Positions 18,933 through 29,705 of a stretch of DNA of 64,000 nt are shown piece after piece. Source of the DNA: Cryptomeria japonica (Eukaryota > Streptophyta > Pinopsida > Cupressales > Cupressaceae); contig NC_081406.1 in assembly GCF_030272615.1 (NCBI RefSeq), forward strand, positions 265,329,192-265,393,191, written 5' to 3'. Both the position numbers and the translations under genes were made by a program. A model generated the notes under the pieces. The model was not told the DNA's origin. It searched no databases and worked only from the letters and a program-made list of their open reading frames with translations. Every line of letters starts with the position of its first letter. The first letter of the stretch is position 1.

Positions 18933-20651
18933 TATTTCCATATGGTGAGGAGCAACATGATAGGGTGAATGGAGTGCTAAGGCACTACCTCTTCACCAAG
19001 AAAAAGTGCAAGATCCATTGTAAGACCTATGCAAGCTCTATTATATTGGTCTTGAACAAATTATTTAAAGGCTTTACAATTTCCAAGAGAATGAGAATAA
19101 CTACGATGAAAAAGACAATGTTTATCACCTTATTTATTCTTATAATTGTAAGTGAGTCTAATGAAGGAAAAACTAACACTCTTATCATACTTCAATCTCC
19201 AAAAGATTCTTGTGGCTAATTTCTCTTGATTGTTAATAGGGGTAGGTCTTGTCTCTTGAGATGTAGGACATGGTGTACTAGAAGGAGAAGGATTGTTTTC
19301 TATGATTTTGTTAGTTCCATTTCAATAAGTTCCTGTATTCCGTTTTGAAAATCAGGACAACAATTTGCATGATGATCATTGGTTTGATGATATGAGCAAA
19401 AAGGATTATTTGAGGAAGAGGCACCTTTAGATGGACAATAATTTCTATTTTTTTAAAGATAATCCTTAAATCTTTGAATTTTAAGGAGATCATCCATAGG
19501 TGAATGTTGAGGATATCCTAGACCTTTAGTGCCAACTTGTGAAGGAGGATTTATAGGGACTTTGATTCCTTGTTCATATTTTCCAAGTCCTTGTCCACTG
19601 TAACCTTGTTTTGAGATTATATTATAACCACTCTTATAAGAACTTGTTAATTGTGAAGAAGAAGGGCTATTATCCTGAATTTCTTTAAAATTTGTAGTGT
19701 AAGGGCACATGGAGGGATCAAAGGGAGAAATAGATGAAGAAATATCCTTTGTAGGGAGATTCACCTTTTGATCGCCATTATTCATATCCTCTTTGATAGG
19801 TTGGGAAGGAGGGTCCTAATCATATAAGGCCTCATCTTTTTTTAATGTCATGTGAGGAGATAGATCACGAATAAAATGCATAACATCATCTTTTCTACAA
19901 ATATGTTGATGATTAAGATAAGCTCTACATGAATAAGGAGGATCTAAGGATATTGATAAACCAACATTTTGATCTTGCCCCCCTTGCACTAGAGTATGCA
20001 TATGAGAAGAGGATGGTGTCATTTTTATCTTCAATGCTTGATCTCCATTAGAGAGATCATTGATAGAAGTATTAACTCTTTTCTCATTCACATTACATAC
20101 CCCAGGAGAGGTACACGTGTTAGCTTTGTCAATGTCATCGCTAGGATTATCATTGTCTACGAAAGCTTTTACATGATCTACTTATGTAATTCACGTTCTT
20201 AAAAAATGTCACCTTGAAACAACATATAACATGGATAAAAGCTTTGATGATTTGCAAGTAGGAAATATCTTTGAAACCCTAGAGATGTAATATGCAAGAG
20301 TACAATGAATGAAAATAAGTAATGTAAAATAAAAGAAATCATTATCCAACACATGTTTTTGATAAATGTAACTAAAAAATAATGTACATATGTGAAATAA
20401 CAAACCAATTAGATTTAGTAAATTCCATTATGAAAAACTCTAAATCAGATCTGAAACACAATTGAAAAATTATGCAACTCAAATCAATTTTAGAATAATA
20501 AATTAGGTTTTTTATGGATTTAACCACTGAATTTATATAATTTAATTAAAAATATGATTTATGAGTGCAAAATTTATTGCTTAAATGCCTATAAATTAGA
20601 TCTTGGACCATAGATCAGAAATAAGCATGAAATAAGTTGGGTTCACCAAAA
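18933..20651 (-). pseudogene. Element B gag-like pseudogene with zinc-binding and G-patch motifs
   Basis: Minus-strand fragments of a Ty3/gypsy polyprotein between the 5' LTR and the element A insertion. The frame at 20091-19816 is unrecognised. The frame at 19785-19453 contains a G-patch-type segment (SGQGLGKYEQGI, then GLGYPQ). After a frame change, about 19440-19310 encodes a CHHC zinc motif CSYHQTNDHHANCC followed by a helix resembling the one after the gag zinc motif of element A (IQELIE against VQDLID). Several stops and at least one frameshift separate the pieces. G-patch segments occur in some plant Ty3/gypsy polyproteins. The gene is dead. Confidence 0.7.
20631..20648 (-). promoter_or_regulatory. 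Primer-binding site of element B
   Basis: TGGTGAACCCAACTTATT on the minus strand, three T residues past the LTR end. It differs from the A and C site beyond the leading TGG, so B uses another primer. The tRNA is not assigned. Confidence 0.55.
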
Positions 20652-21902
20652 TGTATAATGTGGTGGAAAATCTAAGGTTTCACCAATAAAGATAGCAAGA
20701 CCACTAATCTTTCCTTGGGGACCACCACATTGAAAGAGGGGTGAACCTAATAGATCTAGCCACAATCCAAATAAGGAAAGGGTTGAAATACTTATTAGAT
20801 TCATTGGTTAATGTATTGCCCCCTCTTTCTAGTTGAAGATTGGATGATAATTATGAAATTAGGGTAAAACAAGGAATGATTGAAGTCAACTATTGAAAAT
20901 AGACTGCTATAGATATCCCATAGAGCCATAAATTAGGATCTGGGCAACATAAGATGTTCATAACCTATTCCTAGAAGTTTGGCCTAATTTTTTAGGACTA
21001 GGTAGTACAGATTTGCACTGGTCCTCTGAATTTTTCTCTGTCAAAATTTGAACCTGTTCGTCACTGTCGACTCTACCAAAATTCTCAAGTACAACTCCTG
21101 CACTTGTTACTTGCACATATAAAGAAAGGAAATAGGGTTGTAGATAGGGGTTTGCCTTAAGTCAAACCCTGGTTTAGGAATTAACCTTAAATGAAATAAT
21201 ACTGAAATAAATGCTAGGGAGATAGACCTCGGATTTGAAATTGTTGATATAAGGATTGATGATGCAATGCTCTTTGAATGTAATCACAAATGTTGAATGT
21301 AACGGCATGAAAAACACATGAACATCAAAAATCCTAATCACACACACACACACACATTCTTGCATAAATATTTATGTAACTTTGCTCCATAATGCTTGAA
21401 GGATAAAATGCAACCTTGAATCTTTGAAAATGTTTGATGATGAATGCTTCACAGATGCACAAATATTATGGATAGATAACAGATGGAGTCTTAGATCTAA
21501 AATTAATTGATAGGATGTCTTTATATAGGTTTTCCTAGGTAAATTATCAACTGGGCTGACCTCCAATGGTCAAGTGTAGCCACGGGGACCAAATGCCATC
21601 GGGGAGATAAAGAACTTGCCCCATTTCTAATTGGGGCCTATTTAAGGGGGATCAGGGCATTTTGGGGCACCTTGGTTTAGACCAAGGTGCTCCACATTCT
21701 CTAGGTCCTCCAACAAACATGACCAACCCAAAGGGAAATGAGGGAGAGACCTCTAGGATGGGGCCCACTCAATGGTTTTCATGACATCGGGAGTTGGAAG
21801 GGGGCCAAAATAGACTTAGAGAGGGGATGGAGATAGGACATGCTAAAGTAGGAGCATAAACATGAGGTGTAAATTGAATCATTTTCAATTTATGATGCTA
21901 TA
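20652..21902 (-). mobile_element. Element B 5' LTR
   Basis: A 1,251-bp partner of 4378-5623, about 90% alike by eye. Its minus-strand first bases have drifted (GCTATA on the plus strand where the partner has GCTACA), but the following GGGTG duplication fixes the end. Confidence 0.85.
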
Positions 21903-21907
21903 GGGTG
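21903..21907. repeat. Target-site duplication of element B, right copy
   Basis: GGGTG, matching 4373-4377. Confidence 0.85.
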
Positions 21908-24900
21908 ATACCAAGATAGGGATGCATGGATGGTCTGAAGGACTTAATTGACCTTCCCAACCCATGCTTGTGAGAGAGTGGTGTTCACAGATATGACTCA
22001 TGTACCTTGCACATATTGAGGATACCCTTAATTTCTTGTATCAGCCTAGATAGAAGACTTTGTCCACTACTACATTGGTGTGGGGGATGCAAATTGTACC
22101 TCAAAGTTGCTCATGATGTACTTATTTTGGTTGAGATAGGAATCTATTGGTTGGGCTTATCTAGCCTCCTTGAAAGAGAGTGAAGAGAAATTTCTTTATA
22201 GGACTAGAGATTAAACTATCTTCCCTTTGTGGTATTAGTGCTTGCGTTGTGAGCCCAATACAGTAGGTATTCCTACTTGTCTAACATAGGCATGTGAGCA
22301 TTTTTGGTGTGTCTTCTTGTGCATATCAAGTATTTACCTCTCGTTAGTCCAATCTAAGTCATTGTTTATCTTTCTATTTTCTATCCTTAGTTATTTTTCC
22401 ATCTTAGTCAGTTTATTCAGTCATCCCTTGGCTCACCGGATTCACTCCTTAGTCTAGCAGATTCATTTGCTAGTCCAATAGTTTCACCTTTCCTCGTCAA
22501 TCTTTCCTTCAATAGATACACTCCTTAGTCCGATGGATTTTCTTTTCCTAGCCAGTCCATCCTTTAGTGGATACATTCTCTAGTTTGACATATTCACCTT
22601 TCCTAATTAGTCCATCCTTCAGCGAATATGCTCCTTAGTCCAGTGAATTCGTCTTTCCTATTCAATCCATCCTTTAGCGTATATGCTCTCTAGTTGGGTA
22701 GATTCACCTTTCTTAGTCAATCCACATTTCATAAGATCCACTCCTTAGTCTAATAGATTCACTCCTTAGTCCACTGATTTCACTCTCTACTCTAGCAGAT
22801 TCGGCGTTCCTAGTCAATCCATCTTTCGGTGGTTTCACCTGCTAATCCAGTAGGTTTGTCCATTGATTTAGTGGATTCACTCCTTAGTCTAGTGGTTTTG
22901 CTCCCTAGTTCGGTGAGTCCACCATGTCTTTTGGCAGGTTCGCCCAATCCCAATCCATTCATCCTTTTGGCGGGTTTGTCATGTCTTTTGGTGGGTTCAC
23001 CTAGTCCCAACACATTCACCATTCAACAAATTTTCCCTATCCTTCAGTGAAATCTCTTTGTTATTTAGCGGGCCTGAATATACTTAGCATAGTCACTATT
23101 CAACCATTCTAATAGGTTCACCCTATAATCTAGTGGGTTCGTCCTATCTTTTGGTAGACCCACCCCCATCCAAAATCTAGAGAGACAAATTTTCATCTGA
23201 ATCATTTTTGTCACCCTCATTATCTTTCCATCATCTTCAGAGTCAATCCTCATCCCAGTCTGAGCTTAATCCAAATCCTAGTATGAGCTTATCATTCATT
23301 CTATTATGAGATTTAGTCTATCATCCATTTTCATCCTTCACCCCTATCCAACTCACCAACTAATCATCAAATTGCAATCTTATTCTTATGAGTTTGACCA
23401 TCCCACTTTTTCTTCCACTCCATGCCATTCCGATGATGATGAGAGTCTTGTTGATCAAGATGAGTGTGAAATTGATAAATTTGATGTCATCATCCTTAGC
23501 AAGCTTGTGCCAAGTGTTAGATATCAAAGTCCAATTGTTCATCTTGGCTACCCCACCATTCTTCCACATATCCACTCATAATCCTTATCATACCTTTAAC
23601 AAGGGAAATCGGTGCAGGAGCACCTAGCTTCATTTTTAGCTTCTTTTTCATCGTAGGTTTGATTTTTCTTAGTTTTGAGTTGGAAAGTTTGTCTAAGTTG
23701 ATTTTGAGTTGTTCTAAGTTGTTTGGACGAGTTTTGAACTCATTCTGTGGTCATGTTTCCTGTTTTCATCTTTTTGCCCAAAATTGCCAGTTTTGGAGTT
23801 GCCTAGCAAAATGTTGTAAAAAGTGAGTTTTTGATGTGTTTTTGTTTTGAAAAGGTTTTAGACATGTTTTATGCTTGGGTTTTAGGTGTGAGAAGTGTTT
23901 TTAGGTGATGGTTAGTCTTGGAGGTCAACCTTGCATCACCTAGGCATTAAAAGTTGTCATTTTAGACATAAAAGTGTCAAATTTGTGTGCTCTTGGACAT
24001 GTACCTGTCCATACAGGTGGATAAATGATTTGTGGAGGTATTTATTCTCCTATTTGAACCATTGTAAGGGTTGATTTCATGGATTTATGGAGCATTTTAC
24101 AAGTTTGCACTAGTTTTACTTGGTTTTTCCCTAGTTTTTAACTCCATGTGAACAGCAGTTCGTACACCTGCTGTACTTGGCCATACTGTTCTTGCATTTT
24201 AAGATTCTATTATGCTTTCTGAAGCTTTCCCCTTTGGTGGCATCTAATTTCATCAAGTTTTGAGTTTGTAGTAAAATTAGTTTGCTTTGACAGTTTCACT
24301 GCCTTGTTTAGGAAATTGGCATGGATGCTTGACCAACTTGGCTTCTTGAAGTCCTAAAATGTTCGTGGCTTCCCAAGAACTAGTTGGTCAACCTGTAAAT
24401 TATGTAAATACATGTTTTTTTTTCAAGAATGCAGGTGCAAGGAGTTATGTGGCCATGGAGCCCTAGGCAAGTGTGCCATTTGGCTAGGGTCTTGAAGTAG
24501 TTTGATGCTTTGCTCTTCCATAGAAAATGCATTTATCTGATGAATAGACTTGCTTTGATGTTTAAGATTGTAAGTGAAGGCTAAGAGGTTTTCTAAGCCA
24601 AGGGAAGGAAGGTTGCACTTTCTGTTTGTGTAAATTGTAACAAAAACAGTGAGTCATTGTTTTGGTATTAGTTTTCCCTTCATTTGTTTACTCTCCACCA
24701 TATATTGGTGTGTGTAAAACCTTGCATCTTCTTTGTTTGTTTGCAAACAAGAACAAGGAAATTTGTTTGACCCTGCCCATGGGTTTGTGTTACCAAGATC
24801 AAGCAATGATCCCTTTAGGCAAAGCGTAACGCCCAACAGGCTGTCACAGTCATTTATGACTGATTTTAGCATTTTAAATGATGTTGTTATTGCATTCTTC

Positions 24901-25857
24901 CTCTTCCACATAGCAGGTATGAAGGAAAAAAAACTCGAAAGATAGAGCAGTGATAGAAAAGTACCAATTAGACCTTTGCAAAGGTGTTTTGACAGTGGTA
25001 AAGTGCAGGTCACAGTGGAAAAACCAGTGAAAGGGCAAAGTGCAGTGATAAATTGGTTTTGACAATGTATGACTCATGGTTTATAATTGCCTAATGCTTG
25101 TGCACAGGGCTACTATGACTCTCTTTTGTCTCTAAATGGTAGACATGTTTACATGTTTGAATGTAATTGGTTCTTTGCAAATGATGTGTTTGTAAGAGGC
25201 AATAATGGAAAAGTTGTCAATTGTTGCACTCTCCTTATGTGCATTTTGTAAAAACTTGTTCTCCAATCTTTGAGGTGTAAATCTTCTTTATTGTGGCCTA
25301 ATTAGTCAGTAGCATGATAGACTAAGGTTTCTTGTTTCATATTGGAGGTCTCTAGCTTGAAGATTGATTTTCACCATCAAAACCCTACCAAACCCTCCTT
25401 TTTCACCCATTTTTGGGACAGTCATGGAGAAGGCCTAAGAGACCCTAGGACTTTGAAAATATTCAAGAACTCCCAAAAGGGTGTTCGAATATCAACTTCT
25501 TTTTGCCTAGAAGTCCATCGCTTGAGTAGGGTGAGCACAAAACCCCAAAAGGAGGGCTAATTCCTAGTAGCCCGTTTTAGGCCTAAAACTAGGTTCTTGT
25601 CAAATCGGGTATGCCAAAGAAGGTTGCAAAGCATGAAACCCAACAAATCAAGTTGAAATAGGTTAACCTAACATGAATCCAACATATTTGGTGAGTTTGA
25701 CTTCATAAGTCGGTTTTGGAGCACTTGAAAGGATGACAACAACTATGGAGTTGAAGCCCTTGAGTAGCCAAGGAGAGTTTAACATAGGGAGGTGGAATAA
25801 GGAGAGTTGTTAGATTGCCTTTGAGCTATTTTTCACTCTGTCCTTGGTGACTACACC
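21908..25857 (+). mobile_element. Element C internal region, middle part
   Basis: Assigned to element C because it lies between the element B duplication and the C 3' LTR. The stretch 22400-23165 is a degenerate minisatellite. From 23600 to 25857 I see ordinary AT-rich sequence with no recognisable domain. It may include a further unrecognised insertion, since 23610 onward has a different character. The 119-residue minus frame at 24654-25013 has no domain I know. Confidence 0.45.
22400..23165 (+). repeat. Degenerate ~60-bp minisatellite
   Basis: Variants of CTCCTTAGTC, GATTCACCTTTCCTAGTC and AATCCATCCTTCAGYG recur a dozen times with uneven spacing. Frames 22810-23022 minus and 22829-23050 plus translate this repeat and are not genes. 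Confidence 0.75.
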
Positions 25858-27374
25858 TTGAAAACAGTAAGGATCTATCATTTAGCAAACATACTAGCCA
25901 CTTGGCAACCACCTTGCACTACCTCCCTATTAGAAATCTACTATGTCACCCATCTACATCTCTTGCTTATATCACATCCACATATCCCTCATATGCAACA
26001 TCCATGCCTCCACCTTCTCCCTTGGTCCTATCCCAATCTCCATCTTTTCATTACAACACCATCACCTTCATCCCTAGTCTGGATCCACCATCTCATTATC
26101 CCCTAATTTATTATGCAATCCATAATCCTAATCCTCCATCTATTCCTAGTTCTCCAATGCATCACCATAATCCCCTTACTATTTCTAATCCACCGCCATC
26201 CACTCCAACCTATCTCAATCCATCATCTTCCATTCCTTCATGCATTCCCACAACTTTTAGTCTACAATCCACCTACATCCCTCAATCCAATTCCTATGGC
26301 GTGGCACAATCTGTCACTCCTCCTCCACCCACTACTTAGACCAGTTCAAAATTCACATCTATATATGCTCATGTGAACTACCTAGCTATGCCATCCTCCA
26401 CATTCACCACTCAGTCCACTTCTTCTCCACCATCGTTCAATCAACATGGTTCACAAGCCACTGCCACACCTTCATATATGAACTATATCATCTTCCCACC
26501 ATATATGAATGCTAACCACCCACCACAACCTCAAATATACAAGCCACTCCATATGTTCTCCAAGGGCTAATCACAAAGAAGCCATCACAAAATCTAGCTA
26601 CTAAAGTTGATGAGCCATGTCATCCTAGTCCATCATGTGAGGTCACTATTGATGAGGCCCTTCCACCTTCCACACCTATCGTTCCTCTTCCATCTACTAA
26701 CACCATAAAAACCCTCCCATTCATTGAGGCCATCCAACCACAATCCCCATCTCCTACTCCTACCATCATTCAAACTCCACCCAATGAACCTCCCATCTTT
26801 CCATCTACTCCATCTAACCTAGTTGAAGAACCTCCCATCCTTCCATCTGATCTCTCTGAAGGAGTTTATTTGCTCATCTTCCATCACACCTTTCACACCA
26901 ATCCCATCATGCCAAGATCTTGTTCCAAAGTATGTTGAAATATCCATTGATCTTAATCAAGATCCTACCATTCCACTTCCTCCATCTCAAGATCCATTAT
27001 CATCCCCTCATCCACATTGTGATCCTACCATCTCACCTACTCCGTCTCAAGATCCATTATTATCCCCTCGTCCACATCATGATCCTACCATCCCACCTAC
27101 TCCATCTCAAGATCCATTATCATATCCTCATCCACATCATGATCCCACCATCCCACCTCATCCATCTCATGGTACTTTATCATCCTCTCATCCACATCAT
27201 GATCCCACCACCCCACCTACTCCATCTCAAGGTCAATTATCATCTCCTCATCCACATCATGATCCTAACATCCCACTTCATCCATCTCATGGTACTTTAT
27301 CCCTCCCTCATCCAAGTCAAGATCCTCCCATCCCATCTACTCCACTTCTTGATCCTTCATTACCTCCCATTTAA
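25858..27374 (+). pseudogene. Element C extra open frame: Pro/Ser/His-rich protein, broken
   Basis: On the plus strand, just upstream of the element C 3' LTR, three frames of the same composition follow one another (25902-26339, 26373-26570 and 26823-27374), with stops and frame changes between them. The encoded protein is dominated by Pro, Ser, His and Thr, and the last part is a seven-fold 20-residue repeat. No enzyme domain is present. Position between the expected integrase and the 3' LTR matches the sense-strand extra frames of Tat-lineage elements. It could also be low-complexity DNA read by chance, but the shared bias across ~1.5 kb in one orientation argues for former coding. Confidence 0.45.
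26950..27374 (+). repeat. 60-bp coding minisatellite, seven copies
   Basis: Successive copies of CATCCACATCATGATCCTAC, CATCCCACCTACTCC and ATCTCAAGATCCATTATC are spaced exactly 60 bp. The open frame is kept throughout and each copy encodes a DPTIPPTPSQDPLSSPHPHH-like unit. Two sub-types alternate: SQDPL and SHGTL. Confidence 0.92.
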
Positions 27375-27699
27375 ACCATCCCACCACCATCATCCTATCC
27401 CCTTGTTTCACTCACCTTCATCTATGGTGGTTCCCTTGCAACAAAAGAACACCTCATATACACCATCCATCATCATCGGGCATCCCTACATCATGCATCG
27501 TCACATCCATTTCGAGAGCACACCTGTGTTCTCCTGGACCTGCATGTCCTCTCGAGGGGGCATCCTCATCCCAATCTCCCATCATCTTTCCTCCTAGTCA
27601 CTCTTTTGAACAACTATGGCATCTTCACTAATCCAACCATTTTCTTCTAAGCTCCATGTCTTAATTTTCTTTGAAATGATGATACTTTGTAACACCATC

Positions 27700-27715
27700 T
27701 TAAAGAGGGGTAAAA
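27700..27715 (+). promoter_or_regulatory. Polypurine tract of element C
   Basis: TTAAAGAGGGGTAAAA abuts the LTR start TGTAGACACC. Confidence 0.75.
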
Positions 27716-28073
27716 TGTAGACACCTAAATTGATCGCTTGTGTTTGATCAATTTATTCCCATTATTAATCTACTATATGTATATCTATTTCTATTAGTTA
27801 AATAATTTATTATTATTAATTTTATTATCTTTATTCCCCCATTTTCTACCCTATTTCCTAAGATAATTAATTTACTTATCCAACACTACCTCCAAGATCC
27901 TCATCTATTAATTAAATAAATACCCTTGTTTATTTAGTTAAATCCCCATCCCCACTTTCCTCCAATTTTAAATTAAAATTAATTCAAAAATCCTATTTTC
28001 CCTCATGCCCTTGCATTCTCCTAACTTTCCCACTTGTATCCTATTCTTAATCGTAATCTCCATAAAATCCACC
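27716..28073 (+). mobile_element. Element C 3' LTR, truncated
   Basis: About 358 bp matching the first ~370 bp of the 5' LTR (2368 onward). Similarity ends near 28073 at a poly-T run. The remaining ~480 bp, including the TATA box, are lost, so no target duplication can be checked. Confidence 0.8.
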
Positions 28074-28481
28074 TTTTTTTAAGAATAAGGAATATAAAAT
28101 AAAAATATAATGATATGATTATATAATAATAATATTATAGTCTTAATAGATTTTTTGCTTTAATAAAAATATAAAAATAATAATAATTTGATGCTATTTT
28201 TTGTTTTTGTTTTGTAAGGAGTTTATTGAAATATGAAAATATAAAAATATAATGACAAGAATATATTAAAACATAAAATATGATCATATATTAATAATAA
28301 TTTAATATTAATTATAAAATTATAATATAATAATAATTTAACATATAGAAATATAACATAATAAATTTGTAAGTAAAATAATAATGAACAAATATAATAT
28401 TTTTTCATGTATTTTACCTATACTACTCTATCAATAGGTATGCTAGTTCTTATAACACATACAGTAATTTATTTAACAAAT
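28074..28481. other. AT-rich unique block
   Basis: About 400 bases of nearly pure A/T with ATAAAATATAAAAATATAAT-like runs. No gene or repeat family is recognised. It separates the truncated element C from the MORF promoter repeats. Confidence 0.6.
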
Positions 28482-28922
28482 TTTGAAAGAATGTGAGTAT
28501 CTTTTTAGTTTCCGCGTGAAAACACTTTTATGTTTTGAAAAAATGTGAGTATCTTTTTAGTTTCCGCGTGAAAACAGTTCTATGTATTGAAAGAATGTGA
28601 ATATCTTTTTAGTTTCCGTATCATAAGAAATAGACTTGTTACTCCGTAAAATGATGATCTCTTTCCATATTAATTTGAAAAAATGTGAGTATCTTTTTAG
28701 TTTCCGCGTGAAAACAGTTTTATGTATTGAATAAATGTGACTATCTTTTTAGTTTCCGCGTGAAAACAGTTTTATGTATTGAAAGAATGTGACTATCTTT
28801 TTAGTTTCCGCGTGAAAACAGTTTATGTATTGAAAGAATGTGAATATCTTTTTAGTTTCCGTATCATAAGAAATAAACTTGATACTCCGTAAAATGATGA
28901 TCTCTTTTCATATTTATTTGAA
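28482..28922 (+). repeat. 52-bp tandem repeats in two super-units upstream of the MORF gene
   Basis: Seven copies of a unit centred on TATCTTTTTAGTTTCCGCGT. Five carry CGCGTGAAAAC; the third and seventh end instead in CGTATCATAAGAAATA plus a ~36-base tail containing ACTCCGTAAAATGATGATCT. The order standard-standard-tail, standard-standard-standard-tail shows that a multi-unit block was itself duplicated. It ends ~380 bases before the MORF start codon. Confidence 0.92.
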
Positions 28923-29301
28923 TTTTTTTTTTCTTAATTTTCATTGGTTGCCGTCAACAAGTTTACACTGTTGTTAAAACAGCCTGACCTAAAACCAATA
29001 AAATACTTTCTATTAATTTAAAAATAAACAGATTAACCCAAAGACCCAGAAATTAGGACAGGACAAAGCTCTTATAACCTCAAGTTCGTGCCGACCTGAT
29101 TCAATCTATTAGAAAGTAATAAGACCTAACAGATCGATTTATTTACGATAGTCTATTTATCTCTTCGAAATACATTCGAAGCATCTAGAAAGAGAAAGGT
29201 TAATTAGAACCCTAAAACCCCCTCAGATTGCTCCCACAAAACCCTACAATTCGTGCTGCCCTGTGAAAACACAAATTTCAGTTCACCCTTTACTGTGATC
29301 A

Positions 29302-29705
29302 ATGGCAACACTGCGGGCTCGACCCTTTCAGAGGCTCTGTAATTTATCTTCTTTGAGGACTGCAGCCAGACAAGCCATAGGGGAGCAGGCGCTCTCATCT
29401 TCAAACAGCATTAATAATCCACTGAGAGCCATTGGCAATCAGGTGATGCATGCTCCCCCAGCTTATAATTGTTGCTCGATTCGGTCTCGAATCACATTCC
29501 CAATTCCCGACCCAAAGGAATCTCATGCTAAGGAAAATGAACCGGGCAGGAGAAAAAGGCCTCCTGCGGATTTAAGTGTGTTGTTCCCGGGGCGCGACAA
29601 TGACCATTGGCTCGTCGTAATGGAGCCTCCTAAGGAGTTTCGCCAAGCTCCTAAGGATGGACAGATAAAGCGTTATATTAAATGTCTTGCTACTGTGTTG
29701 GGAAG
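29302..29705 (+). CDS. MORF gene exon 1
   Basis: Presequence and first half of the MORF domain. The start ATG at 29302 is the first in the frame. The exon ends GGAAG before GTACGT, splitting a Ser codon with exon 2. Confidence 0.88.

Larger units (their letters stand above)
4378..21902 (-). mobile_element. Element B: Ty3/gypsy (Tat-like) retrotransposon, split by element A
   Basis: A complete insertion bounded by GGGTG duplications, with LTRs at 4378-5623 and 20652-21902. Orientation is minus: the primer-binding site is next to the right LTR, the polypurine tract is next to the left LTR, and gag-like fragments lie on the minus strand just inside the right LTR. Element A is inserted at 7532-7536. 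The two LTRs are roughly 90% alike by eye, so B is clearly older than A. No reverse transcriptase or integrase is recognisable in the ~3.6 kb of B that remains around A, so B was already internally deleted or non-autonomous. Confidence 0.85.

Noticed and set aside
26920-27597. 225-codon plus frame overlapping the 60-bp repeats
   Set aside because: It is the other frame of the same minisatellite; the Pro/His-rich frame agrees in composition with the upstream pieces and is the better candidate.
28482-28922. Regular repeats that resemble a CRISPR array
   Set aside because: Units are contiguous 52-bp tandem copies without unique spacers, in plant nuclear DNA.
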